From Antilocapra americana (Eukaryota; Chordata; Mammalia; Artiodactyla; Antilocapridae), in the NCBI GenBank assembly GCA_007570785.1, contig ML660201.1, positions 47,464,359 to 47,528,358 on the forward strand: a stretch of DNA of 64,000 nucleotides, written 5' to 3'. Shown piece after piece: positions 45,640 through 57,087 of this stretch. Within the stretch, counting starts at the first letter, position 1. The number at the start of each line of letters is the position of its first letter. A model generated the notes under the pieces. That model was given only the letters and a program-made list of their open reading frames with translations. It did no database searches and had not been told where the DNA came from. Position numbers and translations under genes: made by a program.

Positions 45640-47020
45640 CTCTCACCAATCATAGAAGGCACTGACAAGGCCTGCATACCTCCCTGCCCGGAGCCAGTTC
45701 TGTCTCCTTCTCAAGGGTTGAGATGGAAACATTGTTTGCATCATTCCCTTTCTGCTATCAGAAGTCACATCTGCAAGCTGAGTGCCTCCTCCATGGCAAG
45801 GGACATCTGGTCAACACTGATATCAAACACGAAAGGGCAAGATAGGCCTGAGGCTACATGTGGGTTGCCATGGAAGCAGGATGGGTAATCATGGGAAGGA
45901 GTTGAAAACACATGTGACCTGCACAGACGCCATGTCATCCTGATGAGTAGTCCCCCTCTCCGTCTGGGCAGGAACGCGCCGACTGTGACAGGTCTGATAT
46001 GGAGCATTTGCTGATTTCCATGATGTAAATATTTCTACCAAGGCTGATTTCAAGCTACCAAGAGTATAACAACCAGCTCAAAAATACCCAGACCATTTAG
46101 CAGTGGGCTCTGGCAAGTCTGTATCTTCAGGCACAGACCCAACAAAGCCCCCTGGGTTTCCTCTGTAGAGTTTCTTCCCTCAACTTGAGGTGACGTAGAG
46201 TGAGAAGCATGAGGTTCCTCTAAACTGCTGAAACCAGCCCCTCCTGCTCACCAAGAGAAGACAAGCCCGACAGGTAACAAAGTAAATGCTCTGTAAGATC
46301 CTGCCCTCTGTCCCTCTCAGGGACAGGATGGCCAGAAGCAGACCTAAGACAAGCATTTAGTACAAGTCGTTTGTTTGGGAGGTGATTCCAGAAAGCGCCA
46401 GATGGAGTGTAGAGAGGGGAGACAGGGCAGGACCTGAATCAGAAAAGGGGTTGTCAGTGAACACATCAATGAGGAAGGGGACAAGGGCTCAACCTAGCTG
46501 GGAGAGAGGGATGAACCCTCTGGGTTGGGGGCTCAACCTAGACAGAGGGGTGAAATGTCTGCAAGTGGGTCACCCAAGGAGAGAGGAAGAAGAGGTGTTT
46601 TTCCATCGAGTCCCCTCAGTGGTTAGTTGAAGCTGCTCCCTGGATTCAAACTCCCCAGGGCTTCCAGTCTGCCCCAGAGCAAAGGTCAGCTAGAGAACGT
46701 GGAGTGGGCAGGACACAGGCAGTGTCTGAAACACACAGGCAGGTAGACATGTGATCGTATGTCACTCTGTCTCTCACCCGCATGCACAGCTCTTCACCCT
46801 GATGGACAAGATGCTTGTATTTAATGGTGCAAATTTTGTACCATGTGATCCCTAAACACAAGCCCACCGATTCAATCTGGGACCCAGCTGAAGAAACAGT
46901 GATGTGTCACAGTGCCACAGGAAAAGCCAGGAGGGGCAGCCTATTTCAGAATTAAGGGCCAGAGGTACGTCCTGGGCATCGCACCTGCAGGCTTATCCCT
47001 GAGACTGAACTGCGTCTCTG
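45640..47020. repeat. Distal 3' duplication block, copy E
   Basis: This is a paralogue of 8250-9525 (ttgccatggaagcaggatgggtaatcatggg, gcatgaggttcctctaaactgc). I see no coding exon in it. Confidence 0.7.
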
Positions 47021-47390
47021 TGAGTGTTTAACAAGGTGGGAAGCCTGACCCCTCATGAACTGTCAACTCCACGTGAGCAGGAACAGCAGCCCCACCAGCA
47101 CTGCACACACAGCAGGTCTCCGCACGTCCTACTGGGCATTGCAGGAGGAGGGCAGAGGCGGGTGAAGGGCTCAGGAGGGACCCGAGGGTGGAGACAGTGT
47201 CCTGGAGCTCCTGGGGCTGCTGCCTCCCTCCGTGCCCTCCTGGAAGGAACAGGGGCCTCACGCTTCTCTGTGTTCACAGGAGTGATCTCACACACACAGA
47301 GACACACACAGAGAAGTGATCACACACAGAGATACACATAAACATGTACACACATAGACACACATATACACATACCCCTAACAGGTCCTG
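47020..47390. repeat. 3'-flank duplication block with CA-rich microsatellite
   Basis: This is a paralogue of 3225-3545, with an interrupted CA/GA/TA tract at 47289-47373. Confidence 0.7.
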
Positions 47391-47451
47391 GTAAGTCGGA
47401 AGAGGGGAGAAAATTGAAATTGAAGGCTGAAGGAAGTTGTTTTCACAAGAT

Positions 47452-47457
47452 TTTATT
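47452..47457 (-). promoter_or_regulatory. Polyadenylation signal of the broken cathelicidin
   Basis: AATAAA is retained at the family position although the gene itself is broken. Confidence 0.5.
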
Positions 47458-47599
47458 TTTCAGATGCTGACACAAGGCAAAATAGATCCCAAGAGGTCTT
47501 CCCTGAGCTTCTGATTCACCAAAAACCCCTGTGAGGGAGTTATCTGCCTATCATTCAACTTTGGCCTGGGGAATGGAAATGGAGGTACTATTTCTGGAG

Positions 47600-49138
47600 C
47601 TAACCGTGGAGCGGGAAGATTGGTGGAGGGAACCACTGCCGGGGACTCCTTGTGGGACTGAACGGTGATGAGCCAAATTTCCTGGAACTCTTACGCTGTG
47701 AACCACTAAAAACAGGTTTCCTGTAAGAACGGGGTGACAGTCAAGACGTGACCAATCCCTCCCCATCTGACATGCCATTTGCGGTGGACTCCAGAAATCT
47801 TGGGGTCCCAGTTCACCTCTGGCTGTGACCTTTGGCACATGCAGTTGAATCTCTACACCCAGAAACAGATGAGGAAACCGAGACCCACAGGAACCCTGGG
47901 CCTTTCCAGTGTCCAAGCCCCTCCCAGCAAAGCTGGAAGGGACAGAGGCCGAAAGCCCATGAGTTCAGTAGTGCCTGGCATATTCACAACCCCCTGGAGG
48001 CTGCACACCGCAGAAGGGGCCACTCACCTCATAAAGGCTTACGTGAATACATCGTTCCATCGGTCCACGGTGACTGTCACCCCATATTCTGTCACTACTT
48101 GGAGAAGGAGGCTCGAGGTCAAACTGGAACCACTGAGCTATAACCTCCCAGCCACACCCCACCTCACCCCAGGGAATAGAAATTGTCCCCTGAAGTCCCC
48201 AGATCAACTCCTGGAAAGCACCGTCCTTCACTCCCAGGCCCCAGCCTCACCCCTTTCCCCTTGAAGTCACACCACTCTGGGAGCTGGTGGGTCATCCTGG
48301 GGCACACTGCCTCCTTCACCCTGAAGCTCACAGGCTTCGGGCTGTCCAGGTCTTCATCCTGGTCGAGGATCAAAATGGGGAGATTGGGCTCAGGCTCACG
48401 TTTCCTTCTCTGACCTCTCTCCCTTCCCCCAACCCAGGCTGGCAGCCTCTCCAGCCCCCTGTGTGTCTGACCCTAGGCTTGGTGCTGGGAGCACAGGGGA
48501 GGGGACAGACCCCATCCCCGCCCTCATAGGCACACTGAAAGCAGGAGCAGACCTCACACCAGCGCTGATGGGAGCACCTCCCCCTCAGAGGGGCTGAGGG
48601 AGGTCAGGGCTGCCTGCAGGGAGAGCCCTTGTCACTGGAACCTCCAGGCTGACAGAGGCCTCCCTGGTGGGGAGACACCGAGGTGCAGAGGGGACTTCAG
48701 CAGGGAAGTCACCTCACAGAGCCAGTGACTTCCTCCATCCTTGGAGGTCCCAGAAGTCCAGGGAGCCTGAGCCAGGTGTGCAGGGCGCCTGTTCCCACAG
48801 CAGAGATGCTAAAGCAGGAAGCCTGGTGCTGGGAGGGTCCCAGGTCTGGGAAGGTTTCCTGGAAGAGGTGGGAGCCCACCTAGAGGGAGAAGAGCCTTCC
48901 TGACAGGAAGTGCAGCCTGAGCGAAGGGAGGGACAGTGTGGCCAAGGCTGGGGAGAGACAGCTCCAGGAGGCGGTAGAGATTAGCCTCTGAGGACCGCTC
49001 ATTGAGCTGATCCACAGCGCGAAGCACGGCCTCCCTGTAGCTGAGGGCCTGGGCGCTGGCCGAGGGCAGCACTAGTCCCAGCAGCAGTAGCCACAGTGAC
49101 CACCGTCCCAGGGAGAGGCTGGGCCTCTGGGTCTCCAT
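47600..49138 (-). pseudogene. Broken cathelicidin: splice donor lost, exon 3 disrupted, peptide exon frameshifted
   Basis: Exon 1 starts at 49138 ([10 protein letters not shown]) and is normal to YRLLEL. There, at about 48960, a deletion of about 50 bp removes the last codons and the GTGAGT donor, so the frame reads into intron sequence and stops at 48809. Exon 2 (48358-48251) is open ([29 protein letters not shown]). Exon 3 (48097-48028) is 70 nt instead of 72, opens with TAG TGA, and has lost the codons of both cysteines. Intron 3 is short (47696-48027). Its middle, including most of the MER5A relic, is deleted. Exon 4 (47695-47600) reads RKSSRKFGSSPF and stops early. Further on, another frame shows VPPFPFPRPK, a remnant of a proline-rich peptide. 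This is a non-functional gene; the original peptide was probably Bac-like. Confidence 0.93.
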
Positions 49139-49174
49139 GGTCCCCAGTCTGCCTCCTCCCACCCAAGGGACCCT

Positions 49175-49184
49175 CCTTTTATGC
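49175..49184 (-). promoter_or_regulatory. TATA box of the broken cathelicidin
   Basis: GCATAAAAGG is retained about 40 nt upstream of the start codon at 49138. Confidence 0.7.
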
Positions 49185-49839
49185 CCAGTCTGGGCCCTGA
49201 TGCTACCAGGAGTCTTCCTGACCCGCCCCATCCCTGCCCTCCTCCCAGGGTGTGAGCTGGTTTTGCCTCAAGCCTTGCTGTTGCCTCATGGGATTTCTGG
49301 GCAGTGGGCAGGGAGGCCCCTGTGCAAGGTGAAGAAATGATTTCTCCATCTCCTGGCAACTTCTTAGCCTCTCCTGGACCCACGGGAGTGTCACAGGCAG
49401 TCTTGCTCAAGAGGATTGAGTCCTCCAGGAGACAGAGGGGCCAGGCTTGTCTGCATCCCCTCCGCCTCCACACCATGGGCTCCTCAGGATTCAGGGTAAA
49501 GGAGGGTATTCAGCACTCAACCTTCAGCTCTAGGCACTGCCTGGCACACAGTATGCACTCACTTAACGTTTGATAAATGGATGACAGGACCAACCCCTTC
49601 TGAGCCTTACCCACCCAGCCTGTCCCTAGGCAGCCACCAACCCCACACCATGCTGTCTTTGGGGCCAGCCTTCAGCCTGTCAGGAGCTCGGCTCCATCTA
49701 TCCCCTCTCCTAGAGTCAAATCCACTGTTGCTCAGTTAAGAAGTTCGCCTCCAGGTTGGAAGAGCAGGGATACATATATACAGATGGCTGAGTCCCTTTG
49801 CTGTTCACCTGAAGCTATCATAAGATGTTTTGTTACTCA

Positions 49840-49985
49840 ACTAGGTGTGTGTGCGTGCTCAGTCGCTTCAGTCGTGTCTGACTCTTTGCGACCCTATGGA
49901 CTGTGGCTTGTCAGGCTCCACTATCCATGGGATTCTCCAGGCAAGAATAATGGAGCTGGTTGCTTTGTTCTCCTCTAGCTTAATC
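49840..49985 (-). repeat. Bov-tA SINE fragment
   Basis: Plus strand gctcagtcgcttcagtcgtgtctgac to gcaagaataatggagctgg, in minus orientation. Confidence 0.7.
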
Positions 49986-50209
49986 AGCTATACTACAATA
50001 CAAAATAAAAAAGGTAAAAAGTAAAGTCCTCCTTCATAGATACCCCCCAACAGACATTGCCTGTTCAGCTGACCCCTCCCCAATCAAGCATGGGAAAGGT
50101 CATCTGCGCTGTGATCCCGATTCAGTGCCCCCTCTCACATTCAAGGCTGCCCAGTCCTCACTGGATCTGCATTCAGATTCAAGCCTTGTCTTCATCTCTA
50201 CAGGCTCTG

Positions 50210-50590
50210 GGGATACTCTGTCCTCCTGAACTCACCCCTGACCAATTCTTCCCTGTCCCTGCCTTCCTGGGTCCCCTCCTCCTCCCTGGGGGCTCCTGCT
50301 GAGTCTCCTCCAAGGACTCTCCTCTTAGGAGGCAGGGCTGGCTCCGGGCTGCTTCTCCTCCCAGTCCTCACATGTCCCTGGGGACGGCCCTTCTCAAGAC
50401 ACCAGTGCCCATCACACACATACCAGACCGTGCCTCTGGGTTCAAGACTCCCATGAACGCCCTGGTTGTGGGCAATGGGCTGTTGGCTGGGTGCTGCCGC
50501 AGGAGCCCTGAGCTGGAAGCCTGGGAGCCCCACCTGCTCCTTCTTCCTCCTGAAGACACTCCCCTGACCTCCTACCACCCTTGCCCTGGG
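50210..50590. repeat. Distal 5' duplication block, copy 5 of 5
   Basis: This is a paralogue of 1556-1930, very similar in the stretch ctcacatgtccctggggacggcccttctcaagacacc. Confidence 0.7.
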
Positions 50591-51029
50591 CCTACCCCCA
50601 TCTTCTCTCCTCTCAGTGAAGCCACAACTTCCAGACTCCACCTTCCCTGATTTCCAGGTTCTCCCCTGACCACTGTCCACACCTTCCACACTACTTTCTA
50701 GGGGCTCCAAGACACTGCCCATTTGACCATGGCACCCCCTGCCTCCCGAGCCCACACTTCCCCAAGCTGGCATCAGGGCCTAGACAGTCGCTGTTCTTAG
50801 TTGTCCTCACCCCAGACTTACAGGCCTCAGGTGTCAGGCTGCCCCATCCTCCCCCCAACCCCCCAGGAGCCTCCTGCTCATCTCCCATCTCTGCCCCTGA
50901 CTCCTCTGCTTGTCCTGGCCTTCCTCCTCGGGAAGCCTTCCCTGATGTCCAAGGAGACTCAGCACCTCTACCTCTTGGCTCCCACAGCCTTCAGGAAGTC
51001 TCTTCTGATTTGACCCCAAGTGAGTTTTC

Positions 51030-51245
51030 ATTTGAAAAGACCCTGATGCTGGGTAAGACTGAGGGCAGGAGGAGAAGGGCACGACAGAGGATGAGATGGT
51101 TGGATGGCATCACCGACTCAATGGACATGAGTTTGGGTGGGCTCCGGGAGTTGGTGATGGACAGGGAGGCCTGGGGTGCTGCAGCTCAGGGGGTCGCAAA
51201 GAGTCGGACACGACTGAGCGACTGAGCTGAGCTGAGCTGAACTGA
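51030..51245 (+). mobile_element. BovB 3'-end fragment
   Basis: Plus strand, coding the BovB C-terminal remnant [20 protein letters not shown] and ending in the gactgagcgactgagctgagctg tail repeats. It lies within the upstream block. Confidence 0.85.
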
Positions 51246-51439
51246 CTTTCTGCCCAGTGCCCTGACTGGGACACCATGCTGGGGTGGCCAGTGTGGGGGC
51301 GGTCTGAGAACACAGCTGGGAGGATAATGAACCAAAGGAGTAGAGAGGCCATGGGCCAAGCAGGGAATTCTTGTACAGGTCTCAGGAGGAATGACCATGT
51401 AATTGTGAGGTCTGGGATAACTCTTGGACTCAGGTGTTC

Positions 51440-51760
51440 CTATGGGACCCTTGGGGGCTTGGGCGGAGCCCCTCAGAAGGTGACAGCTGGATGGATGGCA
51501 CTGGTTACGCATCAGCCTTGGAGAAGCAAGGAGAGGTGGGCCTCTGCGTGATGTAGTTTCACAGTTCAGGTATTGCCTCAGAGGATTTTTGGTCAAACTG
51601 TATCCTTTTCCCGAGTCAAAGACGGAAAAGGAGGTGATTACAGTAGAAAATAATTAGCAACACTCATGGTTACTGGTGTCTGGCGGGCTCCCTGTGCTCT
51701 CCTGCCTCTGCATCATTGCATTTCCTAAACCTTAGCACTGAAGTCCCCTTCCCCATCCTT
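51440..51760. repeat. Upstream duplication block
   Basis: This is a paralogue of 2540-2810 and 6690-6990 (ggatggatggcactggttacgc; gtgattacagtagaaaataattagcaac). Confidence 0.6.
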
Positions 51761-52613
51761 CCATGGGGACGGGTGGCTGCTCAGGGATGAGGTCTGATAA
51801 AGGAGTCCACCTTGAAAAAGAACTTGGGAGTACTTGGCCCATAACCGATGCTCCATAACAGCTGTTAATATCAACGGAGCCAGAAGCTGCCCCCAGCGGC
51901 TACCCAGGTTCTTAGACTCTGGAGTCAGGCAGACAGGGGTTTGAATCCTTGGTTTGCTTCTCACCAGCTATGACTTCCTTGCAAATATTCTGCTCTGTTG
52001 ACCTCTCAGCAGCGAGTGAGAGTGAACCCAATTCAAATGGCCTCAGACACAACTGAGAAACCCCTGTGGCTCCATTTTCCTGCAACTCTCTCTGCAGGCT
52101 CTGCTTAGAGAGAGAGAAGCAGGGGGAGAGGGAAAGGAGGGTGGAGAGGAGCAGCCTCAGGAGTGGGAGGACCTCTGCGGCTGCAGTAGCTGTGCCCTGA
52201 GATGGTCTGACTGGACCTTGGGATCTCTGGCCATGCCCCCTCCTAACCCAACAGAGGATCACCAGCCCAGTGACGGGAGAACAGATCCCGGCAGAGGCTG
52301 CTGTAAAACTGTTGTCACCACCTCGTCCCCACCCTGGGTCTCCCACCTTTCCCAGTCCTCCTCTATCTCCCCTCCCAGTCTGGTTGAGCCAGATATCCTT
52401 TCCCATCATGCTCTGCACTTAAACCCTAACTGGACAAAGCATGGCCCCATCTGTGTTTATACATGTCCTCATTCCAGCCCAGGGCCCAAGCTCTCTCAGG
52501 CAAAGAGAGCAAAGTGGTAAAGAGAATGAGCAAGGCCAAGGCTGAGCGCCTTGACTTCCCATCCCTCTGCCCAACCTGCTGACCAGTGATGTGAATGTAG
52601 AACCGACTCTCAC

Positions 52614-52743
52614 CAGCTCCCTCTCCTTCTCCTTGTCTGTAAAATGCACAGAAGGCCCTCCTCTCCTCCGTGGAGAAATTCTGCCCCCTGACCTTGAAGC
52701 TGAGGGTCAGAGGGGTCAGTTTCCAGGGAGTCTTCTCCAACTC
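52614..52743 (-). other. Possible orphan cathelin/cystatin-like exon
   Basis: On the minus strand a pyrimidine-rich tract ending CCCCCAG (acceptor at 52744-52745) precedes a 130-nt open segment, followed by a good donor (CTG then GTGAGAGT). The frame reads ELEKTPWKLTPLTLSFKVRG, then STEERRAFCAFYRQGEGE. LSFKVR, and the Cys-x-Phe about a dozen residues later, resemble exon 2 of cathelin-type genes (VSFRVKE ... QCDF). As I recall, neutrophilic granule protein is similar here too. It has only one cysteine, and no partner exons were found nearby. It may be an exon relic of a cathelin-related gene or a chance resemblance. Confidence 0.25.
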
Positions 52744-53094
52744 CTGGGGGAAAGAGCAGCTGCCCACTCCATACTACACCTCAGCATGCTCACTAGGAGA
52801 AAGCCCACATAGCATGATACATTATTGGGGCCCCCCAGAAGTCCCACTCTTCAGAAGCCTCCCCCATGGACACTCACTCACATGGCTGAGGACAAAGGAA
52901 CCAAGATGCCTCCTGCATCTTCTTTTAGCCTTGGGAACTGAAAACCTTCCAGACATATGTAACTGGGAATGCTATGTCTATTCTGTGTCCTAGAGTGCAA
53001 CCATTTAAAACCAATGATGTATAATGTAAACTCCACAAATATTTCTCAGTAGTGAAAGTAAATATATTCTGGTATATTCAAACACTGGAATACT

Positions 53095-53310
53095 AGGTGG
53101 TAGTGGTTTAGCCACCAAGTCGTGTCCAACTCTTTGCGACCCCATAGACTGTAGCCCGCCATGCTCCTCTGTCCACGGAATTTTCCAGGCAGGAATACTA
53201 GAATGGGTTGCCATTTCCTTCTCCAACGGATCTTCCCCACCCAGGGATTGGACCTGGGTCTCCTGCCTTGCAGATGGATTCTTTACCAACTGAGCCACCA
53301 GGGAAGCCCA
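53095..53310 (-). repeat. Bov-tA SINE
   Basis: Minus orientation (plus strand agccaccaagtcgtgtccaactc to gagccaccagggaagccc). Confidence 0.8.
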
Positions 53311-53549
53311 GAATATTAAGTCAGCAATAAAAAAAATTGCTCAACTATAATTACATACAAAAACATGATGAGTTCTTACAAACATGTGGCATGAAAAAAT
53401 TGTGCAAATGAGACTATATATGCTACAATATAGTTTTCTATGAATTTAAAATTCTGGTTACACTAACCTAAGGGCGCCAAAGTCAGGGCCATGGTTATGG
53501 AGACGGAAGCAACTAGAAGGGGGATACGGAAATTTCTAGGTGCAATGCT

Positions 53550-53765
53550 CTTGTGTTGGTTAGTCACTAAGACGTGTCTGGCTCTTTTGCAACCCCATGA
53601 ACTGTAGCCAGCCAGGCTCCTCCATCCATGGGATTTTCCCGGCAAGAATATGAGAGTGGGTTGCCATTTCCTCCTCCAGGGGTTTTCCTGATCCAGGGAT
53701 CAAACTCACATCTCCTGAATTGACAGGCAGATTTTTTACCACTGAGCCACCAGGGAAGCCCTTTT
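53550..53765 (-). repeat. Bov-tA SINE
   Basis: Minus orientation (plus strand ttagtcactaagacgtgtctggc to gagccaccagggaagcccttt). Confidence 0.8.
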
Positions 53766-53774
53766 AGGTGCATC

Positions 53775-54498
53775 ACTCACATGCTGAAAGTGAAAGAGGA
53801 GAGTGAAAAAGTTGGCTTAAGGCTCAACATACAGAAAACTAAGATCATGCATCTAGTCCCATCACTTCATGGGAAATAGATGGGGAAACAGTGTCAGGCT
53901 TTAATTTTTTGGGCTCCAAAATCACTGCAGATGGTGATTGCAGCCATGAAATCAAAAAACACTTACTCCTTGGAAGGAAAGTTATGGCCCACCTGGATAG
54001 CATATTGAAAAGCAGAGACATTACTTTGCCAACAAAGGTCCGTCTAGTCAAGGCTATGGTTTTTCCAGTAGTCATGTATGGATGTGAGAGTTGGACAGTG
54101 AAAAAGGCTGAGCGCCAAAGAATTGATGCTTTTGAACTGTGGTGGTGGAGAAGACTCTTGAGAGTCCCTTGGACTGCAAGGAGATCCAACCAGTCCATCC
54201 TAAGGGAGATCAGTCCTGGGTGTTCATTGGAAGGACTGATGTTGAAGCTGAAACTCCAATACTTTGGCCACCTCATGCGAAGAGTTGACTCTTTGGAAAA
54301 GACCCTGATGCTGGGAAGGATTGGGGGCAGGAGGAGAAGGGGACGACAAAGCATGAGATGGCTGGATGGTATCACTGCCTCGATGGACATGAGTTTGGGT
54401 GGACTCCGGGAGGGGAGTTGGGGGAGGCCTGGCGTGGTGCGGTTCATGGGGTTGCAAAGAGTCGGACACGACTGAGCGACTGAACTGAACTGAACTGA
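53775..54498 (+). mobile_element. BovB LINE 3' fragment
   Basis: This 5'-truncated BovB is in plus orientation. A 194-codon frame (53891-54475) is open. It carries the RT C-terminal region with FLGSKITADGDCSHEIKKH, MYGCESWTVKKAE and EKTLMLGRIGGRRRRGRQS, and the fragment ends in the gactgaactgaactgaactg tail. It is not a host gene; the long frame on the opposite strand is a shadow. Confidence 0.9.
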
Positions 54499-55060
54499 TT
54501 TGTACAGCAAAAACTCCACAAGTTGTGCACTTACTGTTACTGCACCATTCCTATGTACACACAATGTGTCAACTCCCTGGGCCTCTTCGACTCCTGTGCT
54601 ACTCTGACCACTTTGTAAGATCTTTGATTCTGCTCAGCTTACAGCACAGCCCCAACCCTCCCACCTCTTGTACCACCACCCTGGACACCTTGGGTCCTTC
54701 TCCACATGAGGCCCTGTACTTGACTCACTGACAAGGCCTGCTGACCTCCCAGCCAGGGGCCAATTACATCTCCCTTCTCAAGGACTGAGATGAAATACAT
54801 TCATTTTTTGTTGCTGTAATCAGTGTTCACATGTGCATGTTCACGATCAGTGCTGGGGCATGGAGGGACCTGAGGGTACAAATGCTGTCCTGGTTCTCTT
54901 AGCCCTGCAGCCTGGTTGTTACAGGAGGTTGTTGCAATGGTTGTTACAGAAATAACAACCACTTTTGTACTGTGCCTTTGTGATCACACACACACACACA
55001 AAAACCCCACACACTCTCACAGAGACGCACATACACACACATATACACATAGGAGGACTC
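54499..55060. other. 3' flank of CATHL6, shortened
   Basis: The sequence resembles the distal 3' block at both ends (54730 tgacaaggcctgctgacctcccagcc; 54850 catggagggacctgagg). It lacks about 1.3 kb present between these points in the copy at 45660-47190. It ends in a CA tract at about 54986-55051. Confidence 0.6.
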
Positions 55061-55139
55061 CCAGAGGTAAAGATCTGGTCCCACTAAGTGAGAGGAAACA
55101 AGTGAAATTAAAGCTTGGAGGAAGATGTTTTCAGAAGAT

Positions 55140-55145
55140 TTTACT
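55140..55145 (-). promoter_or_regulatory. Variant polyadenylation signal (AGTAAA) of CATHL6
   Basis: AGTAAA lies at the family position, about 65 nt past the stop codon. It is the same variant as in the PR-39-like gene. Confidence 0.5.
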
Positions 55146-55209
55146 TTCTCAGAATCCAAAAGCCTGAGCCAGGGAGGACACGCATAGGATTCTTCCATGG
55201 GCTCACAAT

Positions 55210-57052
55210 TTACCCCAAATGGAGTAGCGGGCCAATGATTGGAGCAACTTTCCGGAAGTGTTTTCGCAGCTTCTTACGAAATCGTTTAAATCTCCCAACA
55301 CTCTGCAACTATGAACCAGGAAGAACCAGGTTACTTGTGGGAAAGGGAACCAGGGTGAAGACCAGACCCGTCTGAACCACGCCGCAGCTCCCAGGCCCAC
55401 ACCAGGAGGCTTGGGGCCCCAGGGTGCCCTCTGGATGCAACCTTTGAAGCACAAGCTTGAATCCCGACCCCCACAGACAGAAGAGCAAGCTGAGGCCCTC
55501 AGGTAACAAGGGGCTTCCCAGGGCCACAAGCCCATCCCAGCAAAGACGGAAGGGAGCGGGAATAAAAGATCATTCCTTGAGTCAGTGCCTTGCAAGCTGT
55601 CAGAGTCCCCTGGAGGCCTTGTGCAAAGGTAAATGGCTGCACCCCACCCCAGAGTCTGAATCAGGAGGTCTGAGTTGGGCTGAGAATCTGCATCTTTAGC
55701 AGTTCCTACGTGGGGACCCCTCTAGAGAACCACTGCTCCAAGAGACACAGAACCAGTGCTGGAGACCTGGGGCTCGCGGGAGGGAGCAGCCAGGGTAGGA
55801 GGGCCCTCCTCTGCCCTGGATGGGGGAAGCGGGGGTCTTTGGTCCTATGGATGTCCCACAACCCATCACCCTAGCAGTTCCTGCAGTACAGAAAGGGCCA
55901 CTCACCTCATCACAGGTGATGTTCATTTTGCCTTTTACGGTGTCCAGAGTGACTGTCCCCACACACTGCTTCACCAGCTGGAAGGAGAGGCTGGAGGTCA
56001 AACTGGAACCCTCAGGCCATAACCTTCCAGGCTTAGCCCAGGGACTAAAAATCTCCTTGAAACCCCTTGTTCAGCAGCTTGGGAAGCATTTGCCCTCATC
56101 CCTAGCCCCCAGGCTCACCCCATTCTCCTTGAAGTCACACTGCTCCGGGGACTGCTGGCTCGTCCTGGGGCACACGGTCTCCTTCACCCTGAAGCTCACA
56201 GGCTTCGGGACATTTGGATTCTCATCCTGATCCTGGAATAAAATGGAGAGACTGGGCTCAGGCTCATGTTTCCTTCTCTGATCTGTCTCCCTGCCCCTAC
56301 CCGGATAGCAGCCTCTCCAGCCCCCTGTGTGTCTAGCCCTGGGCTTAGTGCTGGGAGCACAGGGGAGGGGACAGACCCCATCCCTGGCCTCACAGGCACA
56401 CTGAGAGCAGGAGTGGACCTCACACCAGCGCTGATGGGAGCTCTGCCCTCTCAGAGGGGCTGAGGGAGGTCAGGGCTGCCTTCAGGGAGAGCCCTTGTCA
56501 CTGGAACCTCCAGGCTACAGAGGCCTCCCTGGTAGGGAGACACCAAGGTGCAGAGAGGACTTCAGCAGGGAAGTCACCTCACAGAGCCAGTGGCCCCCTC
56601 CATCCCTGGGGCTCCTAGAAGTCCAGGGAGCCTGAGCCAGGTGTGCAGGGCACCTGTTCCCACAGCAGAGAAGCTAAGGCAGGAAGCCTGATGCTGGGAG
56701 GGTCCCAAGTCTGAGAAGGTTTCCTGGAAGAGGTGGGAGCCCACCTAGAGGGAGGAGAGCCTTCCTGACAGAAGGTACAGCCTGAGTGAAGGGAGGACAG
56801 TGTGACCAAGGCTTGGGGGAGACGGCCCCCTCCCCACACTATCCTCTAACTCACGTCCTTGGGAGGTGGGTCTAGCTCCAGGAGACGGTAGAGATTAGCC
56901 TCTGAGGACCGCTCATTGATGCGATCCACAGCATGAAGCACGGCCTCCCTGTAGCTGAGGGCCTGGGCACTGGCCGAGGGCAGCACTAGTCCCAGCAGCA
57001 GTAGCCACAGTGACCACCGTCCCAGGGAGAGGCTGGCCCTCTGGGTCCCCAT
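55210..57052 (-). CDS. CATHL6: BMAP-27-type alpha-helical cathelicidin precursor
   Basis: The exons are 57052-56855 (66 codons, MGTQ start), 56226-56119 (36), 55977-55906 (24) and 55308-55210 (32 plus TAA). All are phase 0 with introns of 628, 141 and 597 nt. The exon 4 acceptor reads TTCATAG. The prodomain has [20 protein letters not shown] and [14 protein letters not shown], close to bovine CATHL6 as I recall it (LDAVKGKINVTCEE). After LQSV comes a 28-residue peptide starting [16 protein letters not shown] and ending GPLLHLG. Its N-terminal part is a strongly cationic amphipathic helix, Pro/Gly form a hinge, and the C-terminal end is hydrophobic, as in BMAP-27 (start [12 protein letters not shown]). 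The final Gly may be used for amidation. It is expected to permeabilise membranes. A goat peptide, MAP28, shares the [11 protein letters not shown] start. Confidence 0.94.
55598..55742 (+). repeat. MER5A-like relic in intron 3 of CATHL6
   Basis: It follows the same pattern as in the paralogous introns (gtcccctggaggccttgtgc to gagaaccactgctccaag). Confidence 0.55.
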
Positions 57053-57087
57053 GTCCCCAGTCTGCCTCCTCCCAGACTGCAGGATCT

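Noticed and set aside
53845..54564. Long minus-strand frame of 239 codons
   Set aside because: It is the antisense of the plus-strand BovB fragment, whose sense frame carries recognisable BovB protein motifs.
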